Notes: a model not told the origin generated them from the letters alone. A stretch of DNA of 64,000 bases from Achromobacter kerstersii (GCF_902859595.1 NZ_CADIJQ010000001.1:744001-808000); one strand, 5' to 3'; numbered from the stretch's first letter, positions 8,829-17,764 are shown. Numbers and translations: made by a program.

Positions 8829-9398
8829 GTGATTCCAGAAGTCGAGACGCTTGGGAAGTGGACAATCACGCTATTTTTGGGCGTGATTGGATTGTGTTTA
8901 ACTACAGCGATTCGCTGGCACTGGGAGCGCCGTTCCAGAACTTCCCGCTATAAATATGTGGCGGGCGCGCACAAAGATATGACGATTGGCCCCGATCCAA
9001 GTTGCCTATCCTTCGCTCTGCAAGTGGACTCCGGCCATAACCAACACGGGCAGGTGCCAATTACTGTTGGTGCCGTTACCCTCATGTTGGCTAAGAAAAA
9101 TGGAGGCGAGATGGGCACGTCGGTGCTAGGACCATCTCGTGGCTCGGACATTACGATACTCCCGAGCACTAAGGCAAAGTTCCACTCCGTGGAAGTCAAC
9201 CTGACTAAGCCTTCATTGAATGAGGCTGCTGTCCTCTTTGAAAGTGGCGGAAAAACACCATACTTTCGCACTGGTGCCATCGATGATCTGACGGCGTTGG
9301 ATATGACGAAGCGCCAAATGGAGTTGCTCCTTCACCAGTCGGTGTGGTCCATCAGAAATCTCGTTTGGGATAGACAAACGAGTACGGCAAATATCTAG
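8829..9398 (+). CDS. Single-pass membrane protein, unknown function
   Basis: 189 residues from a GTG at 8829, with CGGAG about 10 bases upstream. One transmembrane helix (about residues 11-29, WTITLFLGVIGLCLTTAIR) is followed by basic residues, so the C-terminal beta-rich domain should be cytoplasmic. It is divergent from the AAA_13 gene, with about 130 bases between them that must carry both promoters. I recognise no family. The layout, an anchor plus a small sandwich domain, resembles that of the protein at 5327-6049, but I see no clear sequence similarity between them. Confidence 0.5.
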   Translation: MIPEVETLGKWTITLFLGVIGLCLTTAIRWHWERRSRTSRYKYVAGAHKDMTIGPDPSCLSFALQVDSGHNQHGQVPITVGAVTLMLAKKNGGEMGTSVLGPSRGSDITILPSTKAKFHSVEVNLTKPSLNEAAVLFESGGKTPYFRTGAIDDLTALDMTKRQMELLLHQSVWSIRNLVWDRQTSTANI

Positions 9399-9552
9399 AG
9401 CTTCAACAATGCCTGGCGAGGTGTCCAACGGCTGCTCTTGGCCGGAAGCGGCCAAGTGAATCCAGTACAGGCACCATTTCGACGGAACTTGTGGCTGCGC
9501 TAAAGCCCCGTTAGCATCGGCTCACCTGCATTCCCGTTCTGCGCCCACATCC

Positions 9553-10218
9553 ATGATGGAAGCCACCGTGACCGAACCCACCGCCATTGAAGTTTCAGGC
9601 GAAGCCGCCTCTCATAAGGGCAAATTTTTCCTGCTCGACGCCAGCTTCTTGGAAAACGGCAGGGTTCCCGGCATAGAAATCGCCAACGAACAGAAGCTGA
9701 TCGATCCGGGGATGAATGTCGTCTCGCGTCCTAATGGAATGCCAGATCAGTATTCGCAGCGTCCGCACCTGGTTCATGTACCGGAGAAGGGCGGAATGCC
9801 ACGCGATCTGGAAGAGCTCGCTGGCATATGGATTGTGTCGGAGCCGTTGAAGCAACTGTTTGAGCAATTGGACGCCGAGGCGTTTGCATTTGTGGCATGC
9901 GACTTCAGCCTTGCTGACGGCAGCCCCGCCCCTAAATACTTCCTAGGCAATGTGCTGCGCACGCTCGATGCCCTGGATGAAGCCGCTTCTCGCGTGAGGA
10001 TCAAGCTGGACCACAATTATCAGACCGGCGAGGACGAGAAGCTTTATAGCCTCGTTGGCGGAGCCAGCTTGGTGTTCAAACAGGATGTTGTGGGAGATGC
10101 CCATATCTTCCGCCAAGATCGCATGGGAGCACCTCCCATCTGCGACCGCGCGATGTTTGATGCATTGATTGCGGCCAACTTCTCCGGCGTACGGCTGCGC
10201 GATGTAGCCGATATTTAG
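9553..10218 (+). CDS. Imm11/DUF1629-type immunity protein
   Basis: 221 residues, no signal peptide. The C-terminal pattern (LVFKQDVVGDAHIFRQDR, then ICDRAMFDALIAANFSGVRLRDV) matches the ending I know from Imm11/DUF1629 immunity proteins, where a hydrophobic-Arg strand is followed by a 'sdefrdal...GvrF' motif. Such proteins neutralise a polymorphic toxin secreted by the same strain. No toxin or secretion gene is adjacent, so this is an orphan immunity gene or the remnant of a longer toxin locus. It is the last gene of the AT-richer island before the chromosomal operon resumes. Confidence 0.65.
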   Translation: MMEATVTEPTAIEVSGEAASHKGKFFLLDASFLENGRVPGIEIANEQKLIDPGMNVVSRPNGMPDQYSQRPHLVHVPEKGGMPRDLEELAGIWIVSEPLKQLFEQLDAEAFAFVACDFSLADGSPAPKYFLGNVLRTLDALDEAASRVRIKLDHNYQTGEDEKLYSLVGGASLVFKQDVVGDAHIFRQDRMGAPPICDRAMFDALIAANFSGVRLRDVADI

Positions 10219-10243
10219 AGCTGATATGGGAGGGGAGGGTTAT

Positions 10244-10268
10244 GGCCGCTGCGGGACCCTAAGCGGCC
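10244..10268. terminator. Hairpin between convergent genes
   Basis: GGCCGCT (10244-10250) and AGCGGCC (10262-10268) can form a 7-bp stem with an 11-base loop, between the ends of the convergent Imm11-type and crotonase genes. There is no U-tract, so it is only a possible terminator. Confidence 0.35.
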
Positions 10269-10333
10269 ACCCTCGGATGTCGGTGCGGTGACGCGAATGC
10301 TCGCTTTCCTCTTCACGGGCCACACCGCACCCG

Positions 10334-11104
10334 TCAGCGCCGCTCGAACTTCGGTGCGCGCTTTTCTTCAAATGCCTTCCGTCCTTCCTTGGCGTCGGCG
10401 GTGGCGAAGCAGATTGCTTGCAGATCGCGCTCGTATTCCACGGCCTTATCAAGCGGCATCGACAACGCGGCGCGCAGATTGACGCGCGCCGTCTCGGCCG
10501 CGATAGGCGCGCGCGAGGCGATGGTGGCGGCAAGTGCTTGTGCGCGGTCGCGCAACTGCTCTTGCGGAACCACCTCGCTCACCAGGCCCCAGGCCAGCGC
10601 CTGCTCGGCGCGGATGGGGTCGCCGGTCAGCACCATCAGTGCGGCGTTGCTCGGGCCGACCGCATGGACAAGCTGCGCCGTCATGCCGCCGCCGCCGATC
10701 CAGCCCAGCTTGATCTCGGGCGCGCCCAGGCGCGCGTTGTCCGAGGCGATGCGGATATCGCAGGCCAGCGCCATCTCCAGACCGCCGCCGAAGGTATAGC
10801 CGTTGATCGCTGCCACCGTGGGCTTCTTCAACATGCGCACGCAGTCGCAGTAGTCGAGCCGATTGCGGAAATCCCAGGGCGTGGCGTAGCGGTCAAGCTC
10901 GGTAATGTCCGAGCCGGCGCAGAAGGCTTTGGGGCCCGCGCCGGTCAGGATCACCGCGCGCACCTGCGAATCGGTGTTGCATTGCTCCACCGCCGCGATC
11001 AGCAGGTCAGCCATCTCGGGCGTCATCGCGTTCAGCTTCTCGGGACGATTAAGTTCGATGATGGCGACATGGCCATCGATACTGAGATTAACGAGTGCGC
11101 TCAC
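10334..11104 (-). CDS. Enoyl-CoA hydratase/isomerase (crotonase) family protein
   Basis: 256 residues, normal crotonase length. It shows the oxyanion-hole region (GAGPKAFCAGSDITEL) and both catalytic glutamates expected of hydratases: GGGLEMALACDI and LGAPEIKLGWIGGGG. The family hydrates or isomerises an enoyl-CoA. As the last gene of the seven-gene leftward operon, it would act on the CoA thioester made by the CaiB-type transferase two genes upstream. The start is a GTG at 11104 with AAGG about 9 bases before it, only 10 bases after the preceding stop. The physiological substrate is unknown. Confidence 0.85.
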   Translation of the reverse strand: MSALVNLSIDGHVAIIELNRPEKLNAMTPEMADLLIAAVEQCNTDSQVRAVILTGAGPKAFCAGSDITELDRYATPWDFRNRLDYCDCVRMLKKPTVAAINGYTFGGGLEMALACDIRIASDNARLGAPEIKLGWIGGGGMTAQLVHAVGPSNAALMVLTGDPIRAEQALAWGLVSEVVPQEQLRDRAQALAATIASRAPIAAETARVNLRAALSMPLDKAVEYERDLQAICFATADAKEGRKAFEEKRAPKFERR

Positions 11105-11114
11105 GTCGAAATCC

Positions 11115-12263
11115 TTATGTTGCGGTGTGCTTGCGGGCGCCGGCCAGACTGGCCTGGAAGCGCTGAGTCAGGCCGCGCGCCAATGCGTGGGAGGATGCGC
11201 GGGCGGCGACGCCGTCACGCAGGAACTGCGAGGCCTCGGTCTGGAAGGCGATGTAGCCATCGTGCCGCGGCCGGATCGAGGCGGCTTCGAGCGTGGGGGC
11301 CGTGTTGGCATAGAAGTTGCCGCTCGCCGCATTCACGTTTGCATCGGCCCAGCTGCCGCGATGGCTTGGCTGCCCTTCGTGCTGCGGGATGAAGCCGCTT
11401 TGGGTATCGGCCGCCAGCAACCACAGTAGATGCGCGCGCAGCTCCGGCCCCACGATGCAGCGCCGTGATATCGCAATGCCGGTGCCACCGAGAATCGAGC
11501 CGGGCCTGCCCGCTTCGGCCTCGGGCGCGTCGCGGAACGTGAGCGGTTTCGCGACCGCAGAGGTGGCGTAGTTCACATAGCCATAGACGAGCGGGCAGAG
11601 CGCGATGTCATCGCGCGAGCTCATGTGGCCGAGCAGCGCGATCGGGTTGTAAGCCAGGGCCTGCGCGGGCGTGAGCCGCGCCAATTCGCTGAGCACATCG
11701 CACGCGTCGGCGAGCGTCGCCTCGTCGTGCCAAGCGCCGTGCGGGCGCAGGTCGGTATCGGGCGCGATGGCGGCCGCGATCGACAGCAGCGACAGGAACG
11801 GGTGCGGGCCGCCCCAACTGAGCGCGACCGCGCCGCTGCGTTGCGACAGCGTCAGCACCTCGCGCCAGGTGCGCGGCACGGGGCCGTCGAGCCGGTCGGC
11901 CCGCGTGGCCATGACCTGCGTGGCGGCGTCCAGCGGCAGCGCCCATTGGCGGTCGGCCATGCGATAGCTGTCGTACGACAGCCCGATGCTATCCCCCGCG
12001 ATGCGCGCCAGCTCGTCGGGCGCGAACACGGTGTCCAGCGCTTGCAGGCAATCGTGCGCCAGGGCCTCGCCCAGATGGGGATGATCCAGCACCACCAGGT
12101 CGTAGCGGGCGCAGAGTTCGGCGATGGGCGCCGATTCAAAGCCTTCGAGCGACTGCTTGTCCCAGTGCACCAGCGGCGTGAGAGCGGTGGCGGCGTGCAG
12201 GGCATTGAAGCCGCGCGGATGGTCCCAGGTAAGGCCGCGGTAGGGCAGGGCGCGCTCGCTCAT
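11115..12263 (-). CDS. ABC-type solute-binding-protein-like protein lacking a signal peptide
   Basis: 382 residues. The body looks like a family-1 extracellular solute-binding protein: APDELARIAGDSIGLSYD, WALPLDAATQVMATR, PRTWREVLTLSQ, GGTGIAISRRC. The N-terminus, however, starts directly with RGLTWDHPRGFNAL and has no signal sequence. Its ATG overlaps the stop of the CaiB-type gene by four bases (ATGA), so the start is well fixed. No permease or ATPase is nearby. I infer a cytoplasmic protein of binding-protein fold, possibly a ligand sensor or a repurposed enzyme of the pathway. A lost signal peptide is the alternative. Confidence 0.65.
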   Translation of the reverse strand: MSERALPYRGLTWDHPRGFNALHAATALTPLVHWDKQSLEGFESAPIAELCARYDLVVLDHPHLGEALAHDCLQALDTVFAPDELARIAGDSIGLSYDSYRMADRQWALPLDAATQVMATRADRLDGPVPRTWREVLTLSQRSGAVALSWGGPHPFLSLLSIAAAIAPDTDLRPHGAWHDEATLADACDVLSELARLTPAQALAYNPIALLGHMSSRDDIALCPLVYGYVNYATSAVAKPLTFRDAPEAEAGRPGSILGGTGIAISRRCIVGPELRAHLLWLLAADTQSGFIPQHEGQPSHRGSWADANVNAASGNFYANTAPTLEAASIRPRHDGYIAFQTEASQFLRDGVAARASSHALARGLTQRFQASLAGARKHTAT

Positions 12264-13456
12264 TCCGAGGCTCCACGCAGCACCGCGCCCGAGGCCGCAT
12301 GCGCGGCGATCTCGTCGGCGCTGAAGCCAAAATCGCGCAGCACTTCGTCGGTGTGTTGGCCGGTGAGCGGTGCGCCGCGCACCACCTGGCTCGGCGTCTT
12401 GGAAAAGCGGATCGGAAAACCCGGTGTCTTAATCAGGCCTTCGGTCGGATGCTCATACTCGACGAAGGTGCCGTTGTGCGCGATCTGCGGATCGTCGACC
12501 AGATCGGCGTATCCATAGACGGGGCTGCACCAGATGCCGGCGGCATCGAGCTTGGCGAACCAGTCGGCCGTCGAGGCCTTTGCAAGGGTGTCGCGCACGA
12601 GCCCATAGATCTCGTCGCGCTTTTCCCAACCGTCGCGCTCGCCGGTGTACTCGGCCAGGCGCGGCTCTTCGGTCACGCGCGCCAGCACGTTCATGTCGGG
12701 CATGGCAAGCGCCAGATAGCCGTCGCTGGTCGCGAAGGTGCCGTAGGGCGCGCGGATGTACACGTGGGCATGTGGCTCGGCACTGCGCACCTGCGGCTTG
12801 TGCCCCACGGTGTAGACCGAAAGCTCCTGCATCTGGATCGTGGTGATCGCATCCAGCATGTTGACCTCGACCTTCTGGCCTTCACCGGTGCGCTCGCGGT
12901 GCAGCAGCGCGGCCAGCACGCCTTCGAAGGCGCAATACGCGGTGACGGCGTCGACCACATACTGGCCTGCCGCGCGTGGCGCTTCGCCCGCACGGCCCGA
13001 CGACAGCATTGCGCCCGACATCGCCTGCAACAGCAGGTCCTGACCGGGGCGCGTGGCATAGGGGCCGTCTTCGCCGAAGCCCGACATTGATACATAGATC
13101 AGGCGCGGGTTCAGCGCCGACAGGGTCTCGTAGTCAACCCCCAGACGGCCGGCGACACCCGGACGGTAGTTCTGGATGAACACATCGGCCTGCGCCGCGA
13201 GCTTCTGGATGATCTCCTTGCCGCCGGCGCTCTTCAGATCGATCGCGAGCGAGCGCTTGTTGCGGTTCAGCGAAAGAAAGGACACGTTGATCTTGTTGCC
13301 CGTGATGCCGCCGGCGGGCGCGTGCCGCTGCCATTCGCCGGTGGGCGGCTCGATCTTGATCACGTCAGCGCCCAGGTCGCCCAGGCGCTGCGCCGCGAAA
13401 GGCCCCGCCATGGCGATGGAGCAGTCCAGAACCTTGTAGCCAGAAAGAATACTCAT
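12260..13456 (-). CDS. CaiB/BaiF (family III) CoA-transferase
   Basis: 398 residues, typical of family III. The N-terminus (GYKVLDCSIAMAGPFAAQRLGDLGADVIKIEPPTG) and the catalytic aspartate region (GQDLLLQAMSG) are intact. The NRNKRSLAIDLKS segment of the family is also present. These enzymes move CoA from one carboxylate to another in the cytoplasm and usually activate an organic acid for further breakdown. Start 13456 is chosen over one 24 bases upstream because AGAGGG lies 7 bases before it. It sits between an SDR and the binding-protein-like gene, and the crotonase further down would use its product. Confidence 0.9.
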   Translation of the reverse strand: MSILSGYKVLDCSIAMAGPFAAQRLGDLGADVIKIEPPTGEWQRHAPAGGITGNKINVSFLSLNRNKRSLAIDLKSAGGKEIIQKLAAQADVFIQNYRPGVAGRLGVDYETLSALNPRLIYVSMSGFGEDGPYATRPGQDLLLQAMSGAMLSSGRAGEAPRAAGQYVVDAVTAYCAFEGVLAALLHRERTGEGQKVEVNMLDAITTIQMQELSVYTVGHKPQVRSAEPHAHVYIRAPYGTFATSDGYLALAMPDMNVLARVTEEPRLAEYTGERDGWEKRDEIYGLVRDTLAKASTADWFAKLDAAGIWCSPVYGYADLVDDPQIAHNGTFVEYEHPTEGLIKTPGFPIRFSKTPSQVVRGAPLTGQHTDEVLRDFGFSADEIAAHAASGAVLRGASE

Positions 13457-13486
13457 GCTTCTACCCTCTGCGTGCGCCAATGCGCC

Positions 13487-14248
13487 TCAATGCATGACCC
13501 AGCCGCCGTCAACTGCCAGCGTCTGTCCGGAAATGAAACCCGCCTCGTCCGAGGCAAGGAAAATGATGGCCGCGGCGATGTCGCCTGCGTGCCCGCGGCG
13601 CTTCACCGACTGGCGTTCAAGCACCATGCGGTTGTAGCCGTCGGGATCGGGATGGATCTTCTCGGCGTCGGTGGGAAACGCGCCCGGCGAGATGGCGTTG
13701 ACCGTGATCCCCCACTTGCCGAACTCGCGGGCAAATGCGCGCGTGGCGCCCACCATCGCACCCTTGGATTGCACGTAGGGCAGCAGGTTTTCCCAGCCGC
13801 CGGACAGCGTGATCGACGAGATGTTGATCACGCGGCCCCATTGCTGTTCGCGCATGCCGGGCAGGGCCGCGCGGACGATCTGAATCGCCGCCTCCACGTT
13901 TACGCGGTGCACGCGCGCCAGCTCTTCGTCGCTGTATTCCTCGAACGGACGCGAGGGGTAAATCGCCGCGTTGTTGATGACCACATCAATCGGGCCCTGG
14001 GCGGTCAGCTGCTGAAGGTGCGACTGCAACGCGCTGGCGTCGGCAAGATCGGCCTGCAGAATGTGAAGCTGGTCGGAAAACCGCGCCGGCACGGTGCTGC
14101 GCAAGCGATCGATATGCCCGGCGTGGTTGTCCAGCGCGATCACGCGGGCGCCTGCTTCCAGCAGCGCCAGCGTGGTGTCCACCCCGAAACCGCCCGCCGC
14201 GCCCGTGAACAGCACGCGACGGCCTTGCAATGAGAAGCGCGCGCTCAT
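13487..14248 (-). CDS. Short-chain dehydrogenase/reductase (SDR)
   Basis: 253 residues, classical SDR. Cofactor motif LFTGAAGGFGVDT, then DVVINNAAIYPS (NNA motif), INISSITLSGG with the catalytic Ser, and YVQSKGAMVG with the YxxxK pair. ISPGAFPTDAEKI follows the active site. It is probably an NAD(P)-dependent alcohol dehydrogenase acting on the sugar-derived intermediate of this operon. Its ATG overlaps the stop of the DUF4432 gene (ATGA at 14245-14248), so the two are translationally coupled and a longer upstream start is unlikely. Confidence 0.9.
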   Translation of the reverse strand: MSARFSLQGRRVLFTGAAGGFGVDTTLALLEAGARVIALDNHAGHIDRLRSTVPARFSDQLHILQADLADASALQSHLQQLTAQGPIDVVINNAAIYPSRPFEEYSDEELARVHRVNVEAAIQIVRAALPGMREQQWGRVINISSITLSGGWENLLPYVQSKGAMVGATRAFAREFGKWGITVNAISPGAFPTDAEKIHPDPDGYNRMVLERQSVKRRGHAGDIAAAIIFLASDEAGFISGQTLAVDGGWVMH

Positions 14249-15423
14249 GTGCGCCCCGCGATGGGCGCGAAACGCCCCGACAACGGCGGATAATCGGCCT
14301 CGGGCTGCACCGCGATCGCGCGGATGCGTGCTTCGCATGCCGCGATTTCGGCGGACGTGCCCAGCACGCTGAACGTGGTGTCGTAGCGGCGTTCTTCCCC
14401 ATGCTCGAGCCAGATGAGCTCGTTGCGCTCACGCGCCGCGCCCTGGCCCAGCACATGGTTGGTCGAGGGCTCGATGCCCATCGCATATTGGCCCGATTGC
14501 AGGTTCTGCCATTGATACTGGCACGGGAATTGATGCTTGAAGGTGCTGACCTGCATGCCCAGGGCCAGCTTATCGTTCACCAGGGCCACCGGGACGCTGC
14601 CGTCGGCGGCGGCGGCCATCTCGTGCTGCCACACCTGCTCATGAAAGCCCAATTGCGGCGCCGGCATGCGGCGGTAGCCCACGCCCTGTTCGCGGTAGGT
14701 TTGCTCGTGTGCGGCCCACACCACATCGCGGATCGGCGCCAGATAGCGCGAGTCGGCGTCCAGCACCGGATAGCCCAGGTTGATGTGATAGCAGAGCATG
14801 TGCGGCGTGCGGTAGAAGCCGCGATTCACCACGCGATCCGACAGTTTGATGTCGTTGGTGCCCACCTCGATCTCGATGCGGCGGTGCAGCTCCAGGTGCT
14901 CGCCGAACACGGTGCCCTGGCTTACGACTCCCTCCGCCCATAGCACGCAGCGATCGCCGTCCCAGCGTTCGCCGTAGCCGGTCAGGCGCGCCGGTATGGT
15001 GCCCACGCGGCCGTGGATGGACTGCTTGGCGGTCTTGCGCGGGCCGTACACATAGTTGTCGGCCGGTGCGTCGTACATGAACAGAATGTGGTCCAGTCCG
15101 CAGGTGATCATGAGGCCCGAGAACGAGCGCATCCAGCCCAGTCCGCCTTCGCCTTCATAGTCATGCAGGCCAGGATGGCGATAGCCCGACGGCGACTGCC
15201 ATCCCATGGCGAAGCCGCGGTATTCGCAATCGGCGATGTCCATCGCGCGATCCACCAGCACCGTAAAACGCAGGCCCGTGCCGCTGCGGAACTCCAGCAT
15301 GCGGATACCGCGCTCCAGCCCGTCGTCCAGCGTCATCAGGCGTACGCCGGCAAACTGCGCAAGCTGTCCGGTGCGCGCCTCCACGTCGCGGCGCGTCATC
15401 CAGGTTCCGTAAATGTCAGGCAT
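14245..15423 (-). CDS. DUF4432 / aldose-1-epimerase-like sugar mutarotase
   Basis: 392 residues. It reads as a beta-sandwich mutarotase of the DUF4432 type: GIRMLEFRSGTGLRFTVLVDRAMDIADCEYRG at the front, then SFSGLMITCGLDHILF, HMLCYHINLGYPVLD, and a late IEPSTNHVLGQ. Relatives interconvert anomers of aldoses or handle uronate-like sugars. It sits between the TIM-barrel isomerase and the SDR in a LacI-controlled operon, which supports a carbohydrate-like substrate. No signal peptide is seen, so it is cytoplasmic. The exact sugar is unknown. Confidence 0.8.
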   Translation of the reverse strand: MPDIYGTWMTRRDVEARTGQLAQFAGVRLMTLDDGLERGIRMLEFRSGTGLRFTVLVDRAMDIADCEYRGFAMGWQSPSGYRHPGLHDYEGEGGLGWMRSFSGLMITCGLDHILFMYDAPADNYVYGPRKTAKQSIHGRVGTIPARLTGYGERWDGDRCVLWAEGVVSQGTVFGEHLELHRRIEIEVGTNDIKLSDRVVNRGFYRTPHMLCYHINLGYPVLDADSRYLAPIRDVVWAAHEQTYREQGVGYRRMPAPQLGFHEQVWQHEMAAAADGSVPVALVNDKLALGMQVSTFKHQFPCQYQWQNLQSGQYAMGIEPSTNHVLGQGAARERNELIWLEHGEERRYDTTFSVLGTSAEIAACEARIRAIAVQPEADYPPLSGRFAPIAGRT

Positions 15424-15548
15424 GAGTTCTCCCTGGCAAAGGCGCGGGTGCGCGTTTGCCGGTGTCGGTGTTCAGAATCGTGTTCGCAGGCGCGCCGCGG
15501 GCCTTAGGGAAGGGTGGTTCGCGGTGCGCCTCTGTTGCGGCAGGCGGC

Positions 15549-16463
15549 CTACAGGCCGTTCGCGCGCAGCCGCTCGTCCAGGAAGTTCTTGGCGCGCGGC
15601 ACGTCGTCTTCGGTCAAGTGCTCGATGATGATGGGAATGTTGGGGTGCTTTTTCGCCAGGCGCTGCAGGTAGAGGTCGTAATTGAGCGCGCCCAGGCCCG
15701 GCGCCGGCAGCTCGATCTCGCCCACCCCACGGAAGGTATGGCTTTCGGCCGCGCCGTCGTCACCAATGTCGCTGTGCTTTTCCGACTTGTCATCGCCCGA
15801 ACGCTTCACGTCCTTGGCATGCGCGATGCAGATTTTGTCGGAGAGGGCGTCGAACACCTGATTGAGCGTGCGGTCCATCTGGTCGATGTTGTGCGCTTCG
15901 AAGTAGTTCGTCGGGTCCATCAAGAGGCCAAGGCCAGGGTGATCCACCTCGGCGAACATGCGCAGCGTTTCCTCGACGGAACCCACCACGTTGTTCACGT
16001 AGGTCTCAAGCAGGAAGACCGCGCCATGGTCATAGGCATGTTGCGACAGCTCCGCGATCATCGCGCGGCACTGGTCCCAGCCTTCCTCGGTCTTGTTCTT
16101 GGGGTGATGCACCCAGTCGCTGTCGGTGGCGAACGTGCCGGTTTCCGAGATCACGTAAGGCGAACCCAACTGGCGCGCGTGCGTGAGGATCTCTTTGAGA
16201 TAGCCGTTGCGGCGCTGGCGTTCGGCGGGATCGGGATGAACGATATTGGTATAGGCCGAGATGCAGGACACCGGCAGGTTGTAGTGGCGGAAGGTGTCGC
16301 GGATCTGTGCGCATTTCTGCGCGGTCAGCTGCCCCGGGCCGAGCTCCATGTCCTTGAAATGCAGGTCCAGCTGCACGGTGTTGAAGCCGTGCGAGCGGAT
16401 CACCTTGGCGGTGCGCTCCAGCTCATAGGGAAAGTAGCCCGAGAAGATTCCGGTCTGGATCAT
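15549..16463 (-). CDS. Sugar-phosphate isomerase/epimerase (TIM barrel, AP-endonuclease-2 fold)
   Basis: 304 residues. The usual metal-site residues are visible in order: FLLETYVNN (Glu), LLMDPTNYF (Asp), ICIAHAKDVK (His) and IIIEHLTEDD (Glu). The family includes hydroxypyruvate isomerases, inosose isomerases and ketose 3-epimerases. It follows the Gfo/Idh/MocA gene by 33 bases. That pairing is typical of inositol- or keto-sugar-like catabolism, in which a dehydrogenase makes a keto sugar that this enzyme rearranges. The specific reaction cannot be deduced. About 125 bases with no visible gene separate it from the DUF4432 gene. Confidence 0.85.
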   Translation of the reverse strand: MIQTGIFSGYFPYELERTAKVIRSHGFNTVQLDLHFKDMELGPGQLTAQKCAQIRDTFRHYNLPVSCISAYTNIVHPDPAERQRRNGYLKEILTHARQLGSPYVISETGTFATDSDWVHHPKNKTEEGWDQCRAMIAELSQHAYDHGAVFLLETYVNNVVGSVEETLRMFAEVDHPGLGLLMDPTNYFEAHNIDQMDRTLNQVFDALSDKICIAHAKDVKRSGDDKSEKHSDIGDDGAAESHTFRGVGEIELPAPGLGALNYDLYLQRLAKKHPNIPIIIEHLTEDDVPRAKNFLDERLRANGL

Positions 16464-16496
16464 GATGGTTTGTCTCCGTCTGTTTTTTCTGTCTGG

Positions 16497-17588
16497 TTAT
16501 TCAACAGCCGGCAGCCGTACTGTGCGGCCTTCGGCGATGGACGTGTACGCGGCCTCGACCAGCGCCATCGTGCGTACGTTGTCGGTCACGCTCAACGCAG
16601 GCTCGGTGCCGCTGGCCAGCGAGTACTGCAACTGCTCCATCACGCCGATGAAGGCATGCGGAAACCACATCGTGTCCCACGTGGGAGTGACCCAACGCCC
16701 GTCGGTATGGCCCTTGGCCGCGCGCGAGGCGTAGCTCAGGGTCGACGGCTCGCCGGTGGGCCAGCCGATAGTGCCGCGCGCGACGCCCTCGGTGCCTTCC
16801 ACGCGCCAGCGGATGTGCTGGTCGTCGGGGTATCCCTCGGCCCGCGGGCCCGACCACACATCTTCAAGCGACAGCGCGAGCAGGCCGTTGCCAAAGCGCA
16901 GCGTGGTGCTCACCAGCCCATCCTGATGCGCGAACTCGGTGCGCGGATCGGGGCGGGTGATGCTGGTGATCTCGGTGGGCTCGCCAAACAGATAACGCAA
17001 GGCATCAAGGTGATGCACGCTCATGTTCGAGAGCGTCAGCCGGTCATAGCCGCGCAAAAAATCCTGCCAATGCGGGATCGCGTGCATGTCGATCTGCGCG
17101 AACACCGGCGTGCCCAGCACGCCCTGGTCGAGCAGCTGCTTGAGCGTGCGCATTGATTGGTCGTAGCGCATGTTCTGGTTTACCGACAGGATCTTGCCGG
17201 CGGCCCGGGCCTCGTCGCGCAAGGCGCGGGCTTCGTCCAGCGAAAGGGCAAGCGGCTTCTGTGCCAGCACGCCGCGCACGTGCGGGGCGCGCAATGCGGC
17301 GCGAATCAGCGCGGGCTGCAGGTCGGGCGGATACGCGATGTCCACGATCTCGATCTGCGGATCGGCGATCAGGGCCAGGGGATTCTCATGCACACGCGGG
17401 ATGCCGTAGCGTTCGGCGATCTCGGCCGCTTTGCTTTGGGTACGCGACGCGATCGCCGCCACCGTGAAGCCGGCCTGCTGGTAGGCCGCCAGATGGCATT
17501 CGGCCATGATCATGCCGGCGCCAATGCAGCCGATGCGAAAACGCCGTTCCCGAACGGGCGGGTCGGGCACCAGGGTAGGGTGCGACAT
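16497..17588 (-). CDS. Gfo/Idh/MocA-family oxidoreductase
   Basis: 363 residues. Rossmann motif RIGCIGAGMIMAECHLAAYQQAG, then the family's EKP loop in the form AQKPLALSLDEA. The catalytic-face segment is LSNMSVHHLDALRYLFGEP. These enzymes oxidise or reduce a sugar or cyclitol with NAD(P). Start 17588 has AGGAGG about 7 bases upstream, better than the in-frame ATG 45 bases earlier. It is the first gene of the leftward operon and is divergent from the LacI regulator, which probably controls it. Confidence 0.85.
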   Translation of the reverse strand: MSHPTLVPDPPVRERRFRIGCIGAGMIMAECHLAAYQQAGFTVAAIASRTQSKAAEIAERYGIPRVHENPLALIADPQIEIVDIAYPPDLQPALIRAALRAPHVRGVLAQKPLALSLDEARALRDEARAAGKILSVNQNMRYDQSMRTLKQLLDQGVLGTPVFAQIDMHAIPHWQDFLRGYDRLTLSNMSVHHLDALRYLFGEPTEITSITRPDPRTEFAHQDGLVSTTLRFGNGLLALSLEDVWSGPRAEGYPDDQHIRWRVEGTEGVARGTIGWPTGEPSTLSYASRAAKGHTDGRWVTPTWDTMWFPHAFIGVMEQLQYSLASGTEPALSVTDNVRTMALVEAAYTSIAEGRTVRLPAVE

Positions 17589-17717
17589 GTGCTCCTCCTG
17601 CCGGCTTGGTATGCGCTGTCGACTGCCAGGCATCCTGCCGTGCGGTGTTTGATGTTATTGAGCCGCGATAATCACATCAAAACAATCAGGGGTAAAGCTA
17701 GATGACGCTCCAAGGGC

Positions 17718-17728
17718 GTAAACGTTAC
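17718..17728. promoter_or_regulatory. Candidate LacI-family operator in the divergent promoter region
   Basis: GTAAACGTTAC is a near-palindrome centred on AACGTT with a central CG, the usual style of LacI/PurR-family operators. It lies midway between the start of the seven-gene operon (17588) and the LacI gene (17815), where a repressor of both would bind. Binding is inferred. Confidence 0.45.
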
Positions 17729-17764
17729 TTTTCTGATCCCGAATGATTGCAAATGATGGGTTAT

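Noticed and set aside
10288-16400. Long + strand frames opposite the seven-gene operon.
   Set aside because: They are antisense shadows caused by high third-position GC in the operon genes.
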